Assembly (NCBI GenBank): GCA_017979445.1
Contig: CM030704.1
Location: forward strand, 12,383,658-12,447,657
Source: Akebia trifoliata
Taxonomy: Eukaryota; Streptophyta; Magnoliopsida; Ranunculales; Lardizabalaceae
Direction of reading: 5' to 3'
Length of the DNA: 64,000 nt
The notes beneath the pieces were generated by a model. The model was not told where the DNA came from. It saw only the letters and a program-made list of their open reading frames with translations, and ran no database searches. The stretch's first letter is position 1. Each line of letters opens with the position of its first letter. Of this stretch, positions 54,435-64,000 are shown piece after piece. The translations under genes and the position numbers were made by a program.

Positions 54435-55780
54435 ATGGCTTCAGAATCTGAGCTTACAGAAATCCATAAAATTTTGGCAGTTTTTGCCAATGATATCAAC
54501 AATATAAAAGGCAAGGTAGATGCTTTGAATAGATTTCAGAATCAACGGGCAATCCCCTTGACGATCCAAAAGGAAAAAGGGTAGAAAAAATGAAACGAGA
54601 CATGCACATGAAGCCTTCGAACTTGACAGAGATGAAGAACATTTCGATAAAAATCCGGTGTTAGCTAACAGGATGTCTCAGTTGGAGTCAGTTCTGAAAA
54701 GTATAAAGGGTATCGATGAAATTGCAGCAGGCATTGAAGCTCTGAACTGTATCCCTAGAATTCATTTGCCAGAGAAATTTGTGATGCCTGAAATGGACAA
54801 GTTCAGTGGGGTAGGTTGTGCAAAAACGCATCTTAGGGTATATGTTACTAACATGCACACTATGGGACTTAGTGATGAACAGATGACATTGCTATTTCAG
54901 TGGACTCTATCAGGATCAGCTCTACGAAGGCTGATGTCTCAAGATCCAACTACAGTAGGTACATGGGAGAAAATGTCAAAGGCTTTCTAGCATCAGTATA
55001 AGTACAGTATCGAAATTGAAACTTCAAGAAGGGATCTGGAGTCAACTAAACAGAAGAATAGGAAAATGTTTACTGATTTCATTGGTCGTTGGAGGGCCAA
55101 GGCTACACAAATGTGGGATAGACCTTCAGAGAAAGAACAAGTAGCTATTATCTTAAAAAATCTCTCGTAAGGGTATGCTCGACATCTAGTCTCCCAATAC
55201 GTTCCTACATTCAAATCTCTGTTGCAAGTCGGTAGCCAAGTGGAAGATATTTTCGCTTCTGGAGTCTTTTCCAATCCTTCTGATAACAAGCTCAAAAGGC
55301 CTTTCACCAATTCCAAGTCTAGCACTGATCATGCCTATGTAGCCAATACGTCTAATACACCCGTCCAATCTACTATCATGCCTAATAACCAAGTTAACCC
55401 TAATCAACTTCGACCACGCAAGAAATTCACCAATCTTGGGATGCCTTTGAGCATTGTCTTTCAGAAACTATTAAGTAAAGGGCTCATTGCACCTCTTCAA
55501 CCTCGAGGGATGTCTTTCAGCATTGTCTTTCAGAAACTATTAAGTAAAGGGCTCATTGCACCTCTCCAACCTCGACCTTTACCAAATCCACTCCCCACTT
55601 CTTACAATCCCAACCTATTTTGTGAGTTTCACCAAAATCCCGATCATCTTATTGATCGTTGCGTCGTCACACAGTTCAAGACCTTATTGACGTCAAAAAA
55701 GTTATTGTCCCTGCCCTTGAGCAGTTGAATGTTATTACCAACCCTCTACCCACTTACCAACACCCTTAGACTTTGAACAT
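54435..55780 (+). pseudogene. Element G: gag
   Basis: ATG at 54435 opens MASESELTEIHKILAVFAND. The frame shifts after ~50 codons (the NPLDDPKGK segment is in another frame). VLANRMSQLESVLKSIKGID to MSKAF (54658-54987) is capsid-like, with HLPEKFVMPEMDKFSG and LSDEQMTLLFQWTLSGSALR. A stop at 54988 then separates HQYKYSIEIETSRRDLE.. and the frame 55222-55728. The latter has an exact-frame tandem duplication of 23 residues (GMPLSIVFQKLLSKGLIAPL.. at 55438-55506 and 55507-55575) and CEFHQNPDHLIDRC, a CxxH..H..C segment. Three or four single lesions; otherwise the best-preserved gag in the window. Confidence 0.82.
55438..55576 (+). repeat. 69-bp in-frame tandem duplication in gag of element G
   Basis: GGGATGCCTTTGAGCATTGTC at 55438 and GGGATGTCTTTCAGCATTGTC at 55507 begin two copies that differ by only a few bases. 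69 bp equals 23 codons, so the frame is kept. Element C gag does not appear to have it. Confidence 0.9.
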
Positions 55781-56690
55781 GGTGTCTAACACTCAACTCT
55801 CATTTGACCCAATCATTTTCATCCGCTTACTCAATCATAAGCCTCCCAGCCCCCCTCTTACTAGAGTGACGGTCTCTAATGAGTTTTTTGCCACCAAATG
55901 CAGTCTTGGCCAAGGGAAAAGAAGTAACTTTGAACAAAGAAAATATTCCGAAGAAGAAGACTCAATCTTACTACTTGGAAACGGTGTCCTGAGTTCTCAG
56001 TCTATAATCAAATCCGTTGTGGGTAATTGTCTCTAGTTTTTTTATGAGTCTTGAGTCCAATTTTTTTTTATCAATTCAATAATTAAGTTTATTTTTTTAT
56101 TAGTCAAGTTAGTTTGTCGAGTCTGCAATGGTGTCAGTCACCCCATTTGAATTTAATTGAATAAAGGAAATTTTTGAATACCTTGAGCGCATTAACGAAT
56201 TAACTAATAAACTGACTTCAAGGATAAATTCTTCTAATAAGGAACCCCCTCTTGAATGAGAAGATAAATGTCTTGCTCGAGGAAGCAAAGGTCATTGACC
56301 TCGAAACAAAAATAATTCCCAAGAAATTCAAATTGGAACTAACTTATCCCCAAGGAACACAAAGAGATGATGAATTAATTCAAAAAATTCAAAAGACTTG
56401 CTTGTGTGGACCTATGAGGATATGTTGGTTTGGGTGTTGCTCAACACGAAATATATACACATCCTATGGGAACACCACATGTACAAACCAAAATGGACTC
56501 ACATAATCAGATCAGAGGTTACAAAATATATCTTCGCTGGACTTCTCAATATGATAGAGCTCCCAGAATAAATTACTATTCTCATACCAATGAAGTAATT
56601 AAAGTGGATAGTAAAGATCTTGAAACTATCATCATAAAAGAGGTGTCAGTCACACTGAGATTGTTCTAAGAAATTATCTTTCACACCCTT
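55781..56690 (+). pseudogene. Element G: pre-RT linker and first RT codons
   Basis: 55773-56036 encodes a segment ending NGVLSSQSIIKSVVGNCL, compared with EKGIPNPQSVIKPAVECL in A, so the protease and G-patch region are missing between gag and here. A degenerate acidic linker (LLEEAKVIDLETK, ~56270-56310) and a TP..IPLYPD-like stretch (~56430-56480) correspond to the RT amino-terminus. The match then jumps to integrase. The catalytic RT, both RNases H and the integrase core are absent. Confidence 0.65.
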
Positions 56691-56699
56691 AATATGTCA

Positions 56700-58725
56700 A
56701 ACTTCGACTTGATCTTCTACGGAAGCTGTAGTGCTCTGTTATATGATATGAAAGGAAAGTCAGTTGTCAGAAACAGATTGAATCCGTCAGTGGCATGAAG
56801 AATTAAACCTGATCGAAGAAAAATTACTTAGAGATCTATACCACATGCAGGCTTATTATAGAAAAGTTGCTCACACTTAACAAGAGGATCAAAATTCGCC
56901 ACTTACAAGTAAATGATTTAACCATCTGTAGACACCCTATTTTTTGCATTCGCCTGATTAATCAACTCGCCAACCCGATTGCAACGGTTTTCGATGATGT
57001 ACGATCATTCCAAAGCTTTATTTGTTACTAGATATGTTTCAGAAATTCGGATGAGATATCTCAAACTAACAAAACCTTAGAAACCACGCTACGCTAGGAA
57101 AATATAACTCCAAAAACATAGAAATTATAATTTTGCCAACAAAAAGAAGCTTCACGGTAAAAATCACTAGAAAATGACCAAATTATCAAAATACCCCTAA
57201 CATCAAAACATCCCTAGAGCTAACATTACGCTTAGGAAAACTCTTTCAAACACATAAAACAACAAATCGAAACTAAATATATCATTTCGTCAATTTTCAC
57301 AAAATTTGATAAAATTACAAAAATACCCTTCATAAAGTTCTCGACCATTTCGCACAAAAAATTTCATAAATGACACAAACCAATATTCTCATTGAATTCC
57401 TTACTAAAAATCGATTCTCAAACATCCTAGAACATCCAAAACTGACTTAAAATGCAAAAAGTCATTTCTGAGGGCAAAACGATAAGTTTACAATTTTAAT
57501 AATTAAAATTTCTGAAATTAATAATTAAAACATTAATTAATGTAAAGTAAAATCCTAATTAAAATTAAAGTTAATCAAGTAAGACTAAAGTCAAAATCTT
57601 ATAAGTCAATCAAGTAAGACTAAAGTCAATCAAATAATACTAAAGTCAAGATGTTAAAGTCAATCAAGTATGACTAAAGTCAAAATCTTAAAGTCAATCA
57701 AGTATGACTAAAGTCAAAATCTTAAAGTCAATTAAGTGAGACTAAAAGTCAAAACCTTAATAGAATTCTAATTAAATAATAACTCTATTTAAAACAATCC
57801 TAATTAAATAATAACTCTACTTAAAACAATTCTAATTAAAATATAACTCTACCTAAAATAATTATAATAAAACAATAACTCTTTCTAAAATAATTATAAT
57901 TAAACACTAACTCTATTAAAATAAGTACTTAAAAAAATCTATAAATAATGTTTCTTACAACCTATTTTCGTATCCAAGAATAAATCCTAGGAAAAGTAGG
58001 TCAAGAAGCCTCCCCAACCTTCCCAAAATCTTAATTTTGAAGTCCTAACTCCTTACCTAACATTCATGCCTCAACTTTAGCTCAAAAAATACTTACAAAC
58101 CTTTCTAAAATACCCTAAAAATCCATAAAAAATTAGAAAATTTCAGAAGGAAATACTTTATTTTGGAGATCCGAAACGAATACGGTGACAGAACGAAGTG
58201 AGGAATGCTGTACGAAGAACTTTTCTACCAAATCTGAGGAAACAAGACCGTTGTCTTCGTAAAGGTAAAGATTTAAGTTTTTTTTTATTGATTAGGTCTT
58301 TTTAGCAATGTAGTTCTATTTGAAAATTAGTAGAGACCGGCGTTTGTCGGGTGGGATTGCTGCCTAACACCTTCCAACCCCGTAATATGATCCCTGAACT
58401 CAGTATATTTTAGTAAATTAGTTGCTTGTTTATCCGTTTCGAGTCAATGTTCGATTTCTAGACCGTAATGACTAGGTGGCGAGTCTCAAACCTCAAAGGA
58501 CAAAAGCGAATCCGCGCACCCCGCGGATCGAGGGCGCTTTCACCATCATACTTTAAAGAAAATTGAACACCCCTCCTCAACTACAGGAGAAGGTCTGAAC
58601 CGAGTTGGAAAGATTCATTCATTAAGGAAATACTGTCTAGAAAAGTCATCAGGCTTCAAGATCATGATAGAATTGAACTATTGGAACCAACCAACATTGA
58701 CCAGATTAAGCGGTACTATGTTTAA
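56700..58725 (+). pseudogene. Element G: integrase C-terminal domain, split by a solo LTR
   Basis: 56750-56921 corresponds to the integrase tail of A ([28 protein letters not shown]): GAAAGTCAGTTGTCAGAAACAG.., HEELNLIEEKLLRDLYHMQAYYRKVAH, RIKIRHLQVNDLT. It continues at 58548 after the LTR with NRVGKIHSLRKYCLEKSSGF.. to TNIDQIKRYYV and TAA (58723-58725). Only about 120 codons of pol remain, with several lesions. Confidence 0.8.
56927..58542 (+). mobile_element. Solo LTR of the same family in element G (1616 bp)
   Basis: Starts TGTAGACACCCTATTTTTTGC and ends GGATCGAGGGCGCTTTCA. The perfect 5-bp duplication CCATC flanks it (56922-56926 and 58543-58547). No PBS or internal sequence adjoins it. 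It carries the AAAGTCAATCAAGTAWGACTAAAGTCAAAATCTT minisatellite at ~57560-57750. Same orientation as G. Confidence 0.95.
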
Positions 58726-60095
58726 AAAGGTCATCTTTGGCCGAATCAATTTCCTATTACCCAGTTCAATATCTCATTTCTCAACCCTTTGCAACATTTT
58801 TCAAAAAAAAATATTTTTTTCTTTCTCAGCTTGATCACCTAACCCAAGGGAGGAAAAATTTGAATTACGTCTTAGTCTGATCCCAAAATTCTGGGGTACA
58901 TAGACAACCTGAGAAGTTACTTCAGGCCCAAGCACATAAAAAAATAGATTCCCCGATAAAGAAAAAATTTAAAAAGAAAAAATTCAAAAGAAAAAGAAAT
59001 ATCATCCAAAATGGGAAAGAAAATTCAAGGAAAAAGAAAACAATTTAAAAGGAAATGCCACGCAATGGGCATTTAGGTTTTTGAGCCTCAAAATTCCTTT
59101 CTTTTTATGTCCAGTCCTAAGCCTACCCATAAAAGTCCTCCTAAGTACTGTGCGAAATAGTCAAGGAAGATAGCAAAGCATGATCGGACAGTAACTCCAG
59201 AAGTTCAAAATGAAAGAAAAAGAAAAATGAAGTCTACTAGGTTGAAAACCCAAAAAGGCAACTTAGGAAAAAATTAAGGCAAGCTCGCAAGGTTGAAAAT
59301 CTAAAAGGACAACCTTGGCAACAATCAGAGCAAAGAAAAAAAAAATTGTAAGTTCGCTAGATCGAAAACCTTAAAAGGCGATCTAGGCAAAAGCTAGAGC
59401 ATGCTCGCTAGATTGAAAACCTGAAAAGGCAATCTAGGCAAAACTTAGAGCAATCAAAAAATTTTAAAAAAAATCTCCGTTGAGTTGACAAGCTGAAAAG
59501 ACGGTCCGAGCTGAAACATCAGAAGTCCAAATGATTAAGTTCCAATACCCAGTTTGAACCAAATATAAACTCAGTGAATACAAGTATCTCGTCTATGATT
59601 GATCTTACGAGTTTCATGTCCTTAAACGAACCGACGGGGAAAAAGAACAAATTATATGATGAATTTCAAAAAGAAATATTTTGTTTCAATTTCTTTGAGC
59701 CTGACTCGAAATCTTCAATATAAAAAGTCAAAGTTAAAACTTTATTGCGTTTGCGGTAATCAAAGATTTCAAACTTTCATAACAAGAGCATTTCCTTTTT
59801 CTAAAGAGTATAGTTTCCCCCCTTACACTAGGGCATTCGTTTTCAAATTATGTTCAATTATCCCCAGTGCAATGTTTCTTGTCAAACTAGGGGCATTTTT
59901 GGTCTGAAACCTGGTCAATTTCAACCCTAAAGGATAAGGTTAACTTTGAATTAAAGGTTACCATCTTGATAGCAATTTTGAAAACTCTTAAGATTCAAAG
60001 AGAGTTAAAATATTTACTGGACCTTCATAAAATTCAATTTTTTATTTAAAAAAATCAAATACGGTGTAAATCCCCTATTTTTTCTCAAAAAAAAT
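58726..60095 (+). other. Element G 3' UTR, proximal part
   Basis: Colinear with A 28878-30200 and D 38611-40000: GGCCATCTTTGGCCGAATCAAT-like start, ACCTGAGAAGTTACTTCAGGCCC (~58908), GCTAGATCGAAAACCTTAAAAGGCGATCTAGGCAA units (~59220-59460) and CTAGGGGCATTTTTGGTCTG (~59887). No coding sequence. Confidence 0.7.
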
Positions 60096-60775
60096 TAGGT
60101 CATTACTCTTTCACTCTGAGTAAGTAGAGTAGAACTTCCCAAAAAAATTAGTTCATTACTCTTTCACCCTGAGCAGGTAGAGTAGGACTCCCAAAAAGCT
60201 TAGATCATTACTCTTTCACTCCAAGTAGGTAGAGTAAAACTTCCTAAAAAAAAATTAATTCATTACTCTTTCACCCCGAGCAAGTAGAGTAGAACTTCCC
60301 AAAAAAAACTTAGTTCATTACTCTTTCACCCTAGGTAGGTAGAGTAGGACTCCCAAAAAAATTAGTTCATTACTCTTTCACTCCGAGTAGGTAAAATAGA
60401 ACTTCCAAAAAAAATTAATTCATTACTCTTTCACCCTGAGCAGGTAGAGTAGGACTCCCAAAAATCTTAGTTCGTTACTCTTTCACTCTCCAAGTAGGTA
60501 GAGTAGAACTTCTCAAAAAAATTAGTTCATTACTCTTTCACCCTGGGCAGGTAGAATAGGACTCCCAAAAAATTAGTTTATTACTCTTTCACTCCTAGTA
60601 GGTAGAGTAGAGCTTATCAAATAGCTTAGTTCATTACTTTTTCACTCCGAACAGGTAGAGTAGGACTCCTAAAAAAAGAAGTTTATTACTCTTTCACCCT
60701 GACCAGGTAGAGTAGGACTCCCAGAAAAATAAGTTCATTACTTTTTCACCCAGGGTAGGTAGAGTAAAACATTCA
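60096..60775 (+). repeat. 51-55-bp tandem array in the 3' UTR of element G, 13 copies
   Basis: The segment CATTACTCTTTCA recurs at 60101, 60154, 60206, 60261, 60316, 60368, 60421, 60473, 60528, ~60578, 60632, 60684 and 60736. Each unit continues CCCTGAGCAGGTAGAGTAGG and ACTCCCAAAAA..TTAGTT. Two alternating variants are visible (ACTCCGAGTAGGTAGAGTAGAACTT and CCCTGAGCAGGTAGAGTAGGACT), suggesting a higher-order dimer of about 105 bp. Unrelated in sequence to the 33-bp array at the same place in A. Confidence 0.93.
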
Positions 60776-61206
60776 ACTTTTTCTCAATTTTTGCTCAGAT
60801 TTTTTGTCAAACCTTAAATCTTTCTCAATTTTTGTTTACAGTCAAATTTTTTCTCAGGTATTCCTAGATTTTATGTTTTGCTCAGATTTTATTCAGTTTT
60901 ACTCGGATTTTGCTTAAACCCTTAGAGATTTATCTCAGATTTCAAATGAACACACTTGCACATTTTAGTCAGGGAGAATTTTCTAAAACTCAAGGATCTG
61001 ACGTTGTCACTAAGAGCTCGTGCTCAAGAACCTGACAAATTTTAGTTCGATGAGAGTTTTATCTTCAAGGATCCGACCATCCTGATGAATTGTTAAATCA
61101 AACTGCAAAATGAACTGTCACTAGCTTTGGCATTCAGATATCGCACTATCTACCAAAATAGATTTGCTATCTAGTTTGCTTCAACCCTCTGCCAAAGAGG
61201 GTAATC
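60776..61206 (+). other. Element G 3' UTR, distal part and polypurine tract
   Basis: TTTGCTCAGATTTT-type degenerate repeats (60780-60920) like those of A (31090-31210) and D. A shared block follows, AATTTTCTAAAACTCAAGGATCTGACG..TGAACTGTCACTAGCTTTGGCATTC, ending in the PPT CTGCCAAAGAGGGTAATC (61189-61206). Confidence 0.75.
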
Positions 61207-62848
61207 TGTAGACACCCCATTTTTGTACTTGCCTAATTAATAAGCTCGCCAACCCGATTTCAACGATTCCCAATGATGGATGATTATTCTATTGTTATAT
61301 TTTGTTGCTAGATATGTTTTAGAAATTCGGATGAGGTATCTCAAACTAACAAAACTATAGAAATCACGCTACGCTAGGAAAATATAACCCCAAAAATATA
61401 GAAATTATCATTTTTCAGATAAAAAGAAGCTTCACGATAAAAATCACTAAAAAATGATCAAATTACCAAAATACCCATAATCTCAAAACATCCCTAGAGC
61501 TTACATTACGCTTAGGAAAACGCTTTCAAACACATAAAACAACAAATCGAAATCAAATAAATCATTTCGTCAATTTTCACAAAATTTGATAAAATTACGA
61601 AAATGCCCCTCATAAAGTTCACGACCATTTCGCATAAAAATTTTATAAATGACAAAAACCAATATTTCCATTGAATTCCTTATGAAAAATCGATTCCAAA
61701 ACATCCTGAAACATAAAAAATGATTTAAAACGCAAAAAATCCTTTCCGAGGGTAAAATGGTAATTTTATAATTTTAATAATTAAAAATTCTGAAATTAAT
61801 AATTAAAATATTAATTAATATAAAGTGAAATCCTAATTAAAATTAAAGTCAATCAAGTAAGAAAAAAGTCAATCTTAAAGTCAAACAAGTAAGATTAAAG
61901 TTAATCAAGTAAGACTAAAGTCAAGAAATTAAAGTCAATCAAGTAAGACTAAAGTCAATCTTAAAGTCAATCAAGTAAGATTAAAGTTAAGATCTTAAAG
62001 TCAATCAATTAAGACTAAAGTCAAGAAATTAAAGTCAATCAAGTAAGACTAAAGTCAAAATCTTAAAGTCAATCAAGTGAGACTAAAAGTCAAAATTCTA
62101 ATAGAGTTCTAATTAAATAATAACTCTATTTAAAACAATCTTAATAAAATACAACTCTACCTATAACAATTATAATTAAACAATAACTCTTTCTAAAAGA
62201 ATTATAATTAAACATTAATTCTATCAAAATAAGCACTTAAAAAGATCTATAAATAGAGGTCCCTAAAACCTATTTTCGTATGAAAAATTAAACCCGAGAA
62301 AAAGTAGGTCAAAAAGCTTCCTTAGCCTTCCATAAACCTTGATTTTGAAGTCCCAACTCCTTACCTAACATCCATACCCCAACTTTAGCTCAAAAAACAC
62401 CTAGAAATCCTTCCAAAACACCTCAGAAATCCATAAAAATTTAGAAAAATTCAGAAAGAGATACTTTATTTTGGAGATCCAAAACGAATCTGGTGACAGA
62501 ACGAATCGAGGAAGGCTGTATGAAGAACTATTCTACAGATCTGAGGAACAAGACCGTTATCTTCGTAAAGGTAAATATTTAAATTTTTGTATTGATTAGG
62601 TCTTTTTAGCAATATAGTTCTATTTGGGAATAAGTACAGACCGGCATTGGTCGGGCGGGGTTGGTGCCTAACACCTTCCAACCCAGTAATGTGATCCCCG
62701 AACTCAATATATTTTTTTTAGTAGATTAATTATTTTTATCTGTTTCGAGTCTATATTCGTTTCCTAAACCGTAATAACTAGGTGGCGACTCCCAAGCCTC
62801 AAAGGTCAAAAGCGGATCCTCGCACCATGCGGATCGAGGGCGTTTTCC
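61207..62848 (+). repeat. Element G 3' LTR
   Basis: 1642 bp, starts TGTAGACACCCCATTTTTGT and ends GAGGGCGTTTTCC, with the terminal CA changed to CC. TATA box at ~62246. Its AAAGTCAATCAAGTAAGA minisatellite (61845-62090) differs in unit order from the 5' LTR. It abuts the F archaeal-type RNase H after the duplication CAAAG. Confidence 0.92.
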
Positions 62849-63104
62849 CAAAGTAATGCTGCTCAGTCTAAAAATGCTGATGGGGTTGGAAGCTAGAAAA
62901 ACCATAGTCTACAATGACTTACAGCTAGTGATCAACCACATCAACGGAACATTCAAGACACGACATCTTAGAATGCAGCTCTACATAGAAAAGATCAGAT
63001 ATGTCATACTTCAAGTGAAGGAAGTAAGGTTAGAACACATACCTAGAACAAATAATAGGCATGCATACGCACTAGCCTACGCAACTTCAATGTTGGCAGG
63101 ATGA
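62849..63104 (+). pseudogene. Element F: rest of the archaeal-type RNase H
   Basis: The frame continues as VMLLSLKMLMGLEARKTIVYNDLQLVINHINGTFKTRHLRMQLY and HIPRTNNRHAYALAYATSML. In the family the third acidic residue is in YSDSQL; here it reads YNDLQL. The last acid in NxxADALA reads NRHAYALA, so the fourth active-site Asp appears lost. The frame ends in TGA at 63102-63104. Confidence 0.85.
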
Positions 63105-64000
63105 GATATGAGAGAACTCCCACTGGATTAACAGAAAAGAACATCGATCAATGAGTCTACACAAATCAGCCTAGTAATGTTAGCAAGGGATCAGGGGTGG
63201 ATGAATCTAATCATTGCCTTCCTTCAGTCAGGACAGCTACCTGATAATCCTAAGGAGACAACACAAGTAAAAGCTAGAACGGAGCATTATACCTTCCTGG
63301 ATGGGTAGTTGTATAGGAAATCCGTGGGTGGACCATTGGTAAGTTGCCTAACGCTGGAAGAAACAGAAGAAGTGTTAAGCGAAATCCACAAAAAGGATTG
63401 TGGTAATCATTCAGGTGCAAAGTCGCTGGGTCATAAAGTATTCTCCCAAGGGTATTCCTAGTCGTATCTACAAAAAGATGTTGCCCTATACGTTAAGCAT
63501 TGTGATAATTGCCAAAGACATGGGAAAATCATCCACTAACTAGTAGTTCAACTCAATTCTATAGTCAACCCATGGACTTTTGCATAGTGGGGGATAGATT
63601 TGGTTGGCTCATTGCCCAAAACACTAGGAAATTCAACTTTCTTGATAGTGGTAACAGATTACTTCATTGAGTGAGCATCAACACTTCCTCTAACCAGAAT
63701 TCGCAAGCAAGAAGTTTAGAAATTCATCTAAGAAAATATAATCTGTCGATTTGGTCTGTCTCATACAATAGTGTCAGATAATGAGAGACAATTCTCGAGT
63801 AAGTAGATCAAGGCATTTTGTAAGGAACATGGGATAACGCAATTGTTCTCTTCTCCACAATATCCATAGGGTAATGGTCAAGCTAAAGCCACGAATAAAG
63901 TGTTTATCAACATACTAAAAATAAAGCTGGAAGAAACAAAAGGTAGGTGGACAACAATATTGCATGGGGTATTATAGTCTTACAAGAAAATTTTTAGAAC
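63105..64000 (+). pseudogene. Element F: integrase, truncated by the window end
   Basis: Zinc finger: EIHKKDCGNHSGAKSLGHK and VKHCDNCQRH (63382-63522), with His and Cys ligands present. The core has WGIDLVGSLP (63588-63617) and VVTDYFIE*AS with a stop where Trp is expected. SDNERQFSS (~63777) holds the second Asp, and GNGQAKATNKVFINILK (~63871) follows. The catalytic Glu normally found in QAEA is Lys here (GAA to AAA), so strand transfer should be abolished. The match runs off the window in the block equivalent to WAYRTT. Other stops lie at YS*SYLQKD and FA*WGID. Confidence 0.85.

Larger units (their letters stand above)
49157..62848 (+). mobile_element. Element G: two-LTR Tat-type derivative with gag but no protease and almost no pol (13,692 bp including a solo LTR)
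   Basis: LTRs at 49157-50802 (1646 bp) and 61207-62848 (1642 bp) start TGTAGACACCCC. Flanks CGAAG (49152-49156) and CAAAG (62849-62853) are a 5-bp duplication with one transition. Order: 5' LTR, PBS, leader, gag, a short pre-RT remnant, integrase tail (split by a solo LTR), 3' UTR with a 52-bp array, PPT, 3' LTR. Without the solo LTR it is about 12.1 kb. It depends on other copies for protease, RT, RNase H and integrase. It interrupts the archaeal-type RNase H of F. Confidence 0.9.

Noticed and set aside
1..64000. Endogenous pararetrovirus or envelope gene
   Set aside because: All RT-containing parts have LTR, PBS, PPT and integrase of Ty3/Gypsy type. No movement-protein, coat or envelope-like segment was recognised.
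1..64000. tRNA or rRNA genes
   Set aside because: No cloverleaf-type A/B boxes or rRNA core motifs noticed by eye; the PBS sequences are tRNA-complementary only over ~18 bases. A tRNAscan/rfam search would be decisive.

Overview
This window reads as a heterochromatin-like stretch of a vascular plant nuclear genome. It is AT-rich by eye and almost entirely made of nested transposable elements. I see no convincing intact host gene, and no tRNA, rRNA, operon or CRISPR structure. The dominant component is a Ty3/Gypsy group with a second (archaeal-type) RNase H between RT/RNase H and integrase, the hallmark of the plant Tat (Ogre/Retand/Grande) lineage. Its LTRs start TGTAGACACCCC, end GGGCGCTTTCA and are followed by the primer-binding site TGGCGAYTCCACTGGGGAC.

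Layout. 1-838: integrase tail of a Gypsy element on the + strand. 894-1375: 54-bp minisatellite. 1511-3436: antisense extra ORF with two intron-like interruptions. 4043-~4615: probable LTR. 4.6-7.1 kb: sequence without clear genes, including a duplicated AT-rich block. 7.1-7.9 kb: minus-strand LTR-like promoter fragment. 7949-8048: assembly gap. 8.1-8.3 kb: end of a hAT-like non-autonomous element. 8494-13767: degenerate hAT transposase (minus strand) split by a 3.4-kb solo LTR at 9697-13138 with 5-bp target duplications (TACAT).

14.1-46.1 kb holds a minus-strand Tat element, called C/E here. Its 5' LTR is at 44585-46088 and its leader at 42121-44564. Gag and protease lie at 35.4-37.9 kb, RT is split between 34.1-35.5 and 16.7-17.3 kb, and the archaeal-type RNase H and an integrase finger lie at 14.1-16.5 kb. 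It is cut up by a solo LTR (14294-15973), by an inverted piece D (38310-42120: integrase tail, 3' UTR, 3' LTR), and by a diverged ~3.4-kb LTR B (17326-34114). LTR B is itself split by element A (19909-33246). A has two 1718-bp LTRs and GTAAG target duplications. Its gag and protease are missing, an antisense LTR fragment sits in their place, and its RT has lost the YVDD box.

46.1-64 kb: a second, more divergent Tat-type element F on the + strand (gag, protease, RT, RNase H, archaeal-type RNase H, integrase). F is split inside the archaeal-type RNase H by element G (49157-62848, target duplication CGAAG/CAAAG). G keeps gag, lacks protease and nearly all pol, and carries a solo LTR (56927-58542, CCATC). 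A, D and G carry different tandem arrays at the same 3'-UTR position. All coding regions seen are broken; the interest lies in element architecture, repeat birth and chimeric non-autonomous copies.
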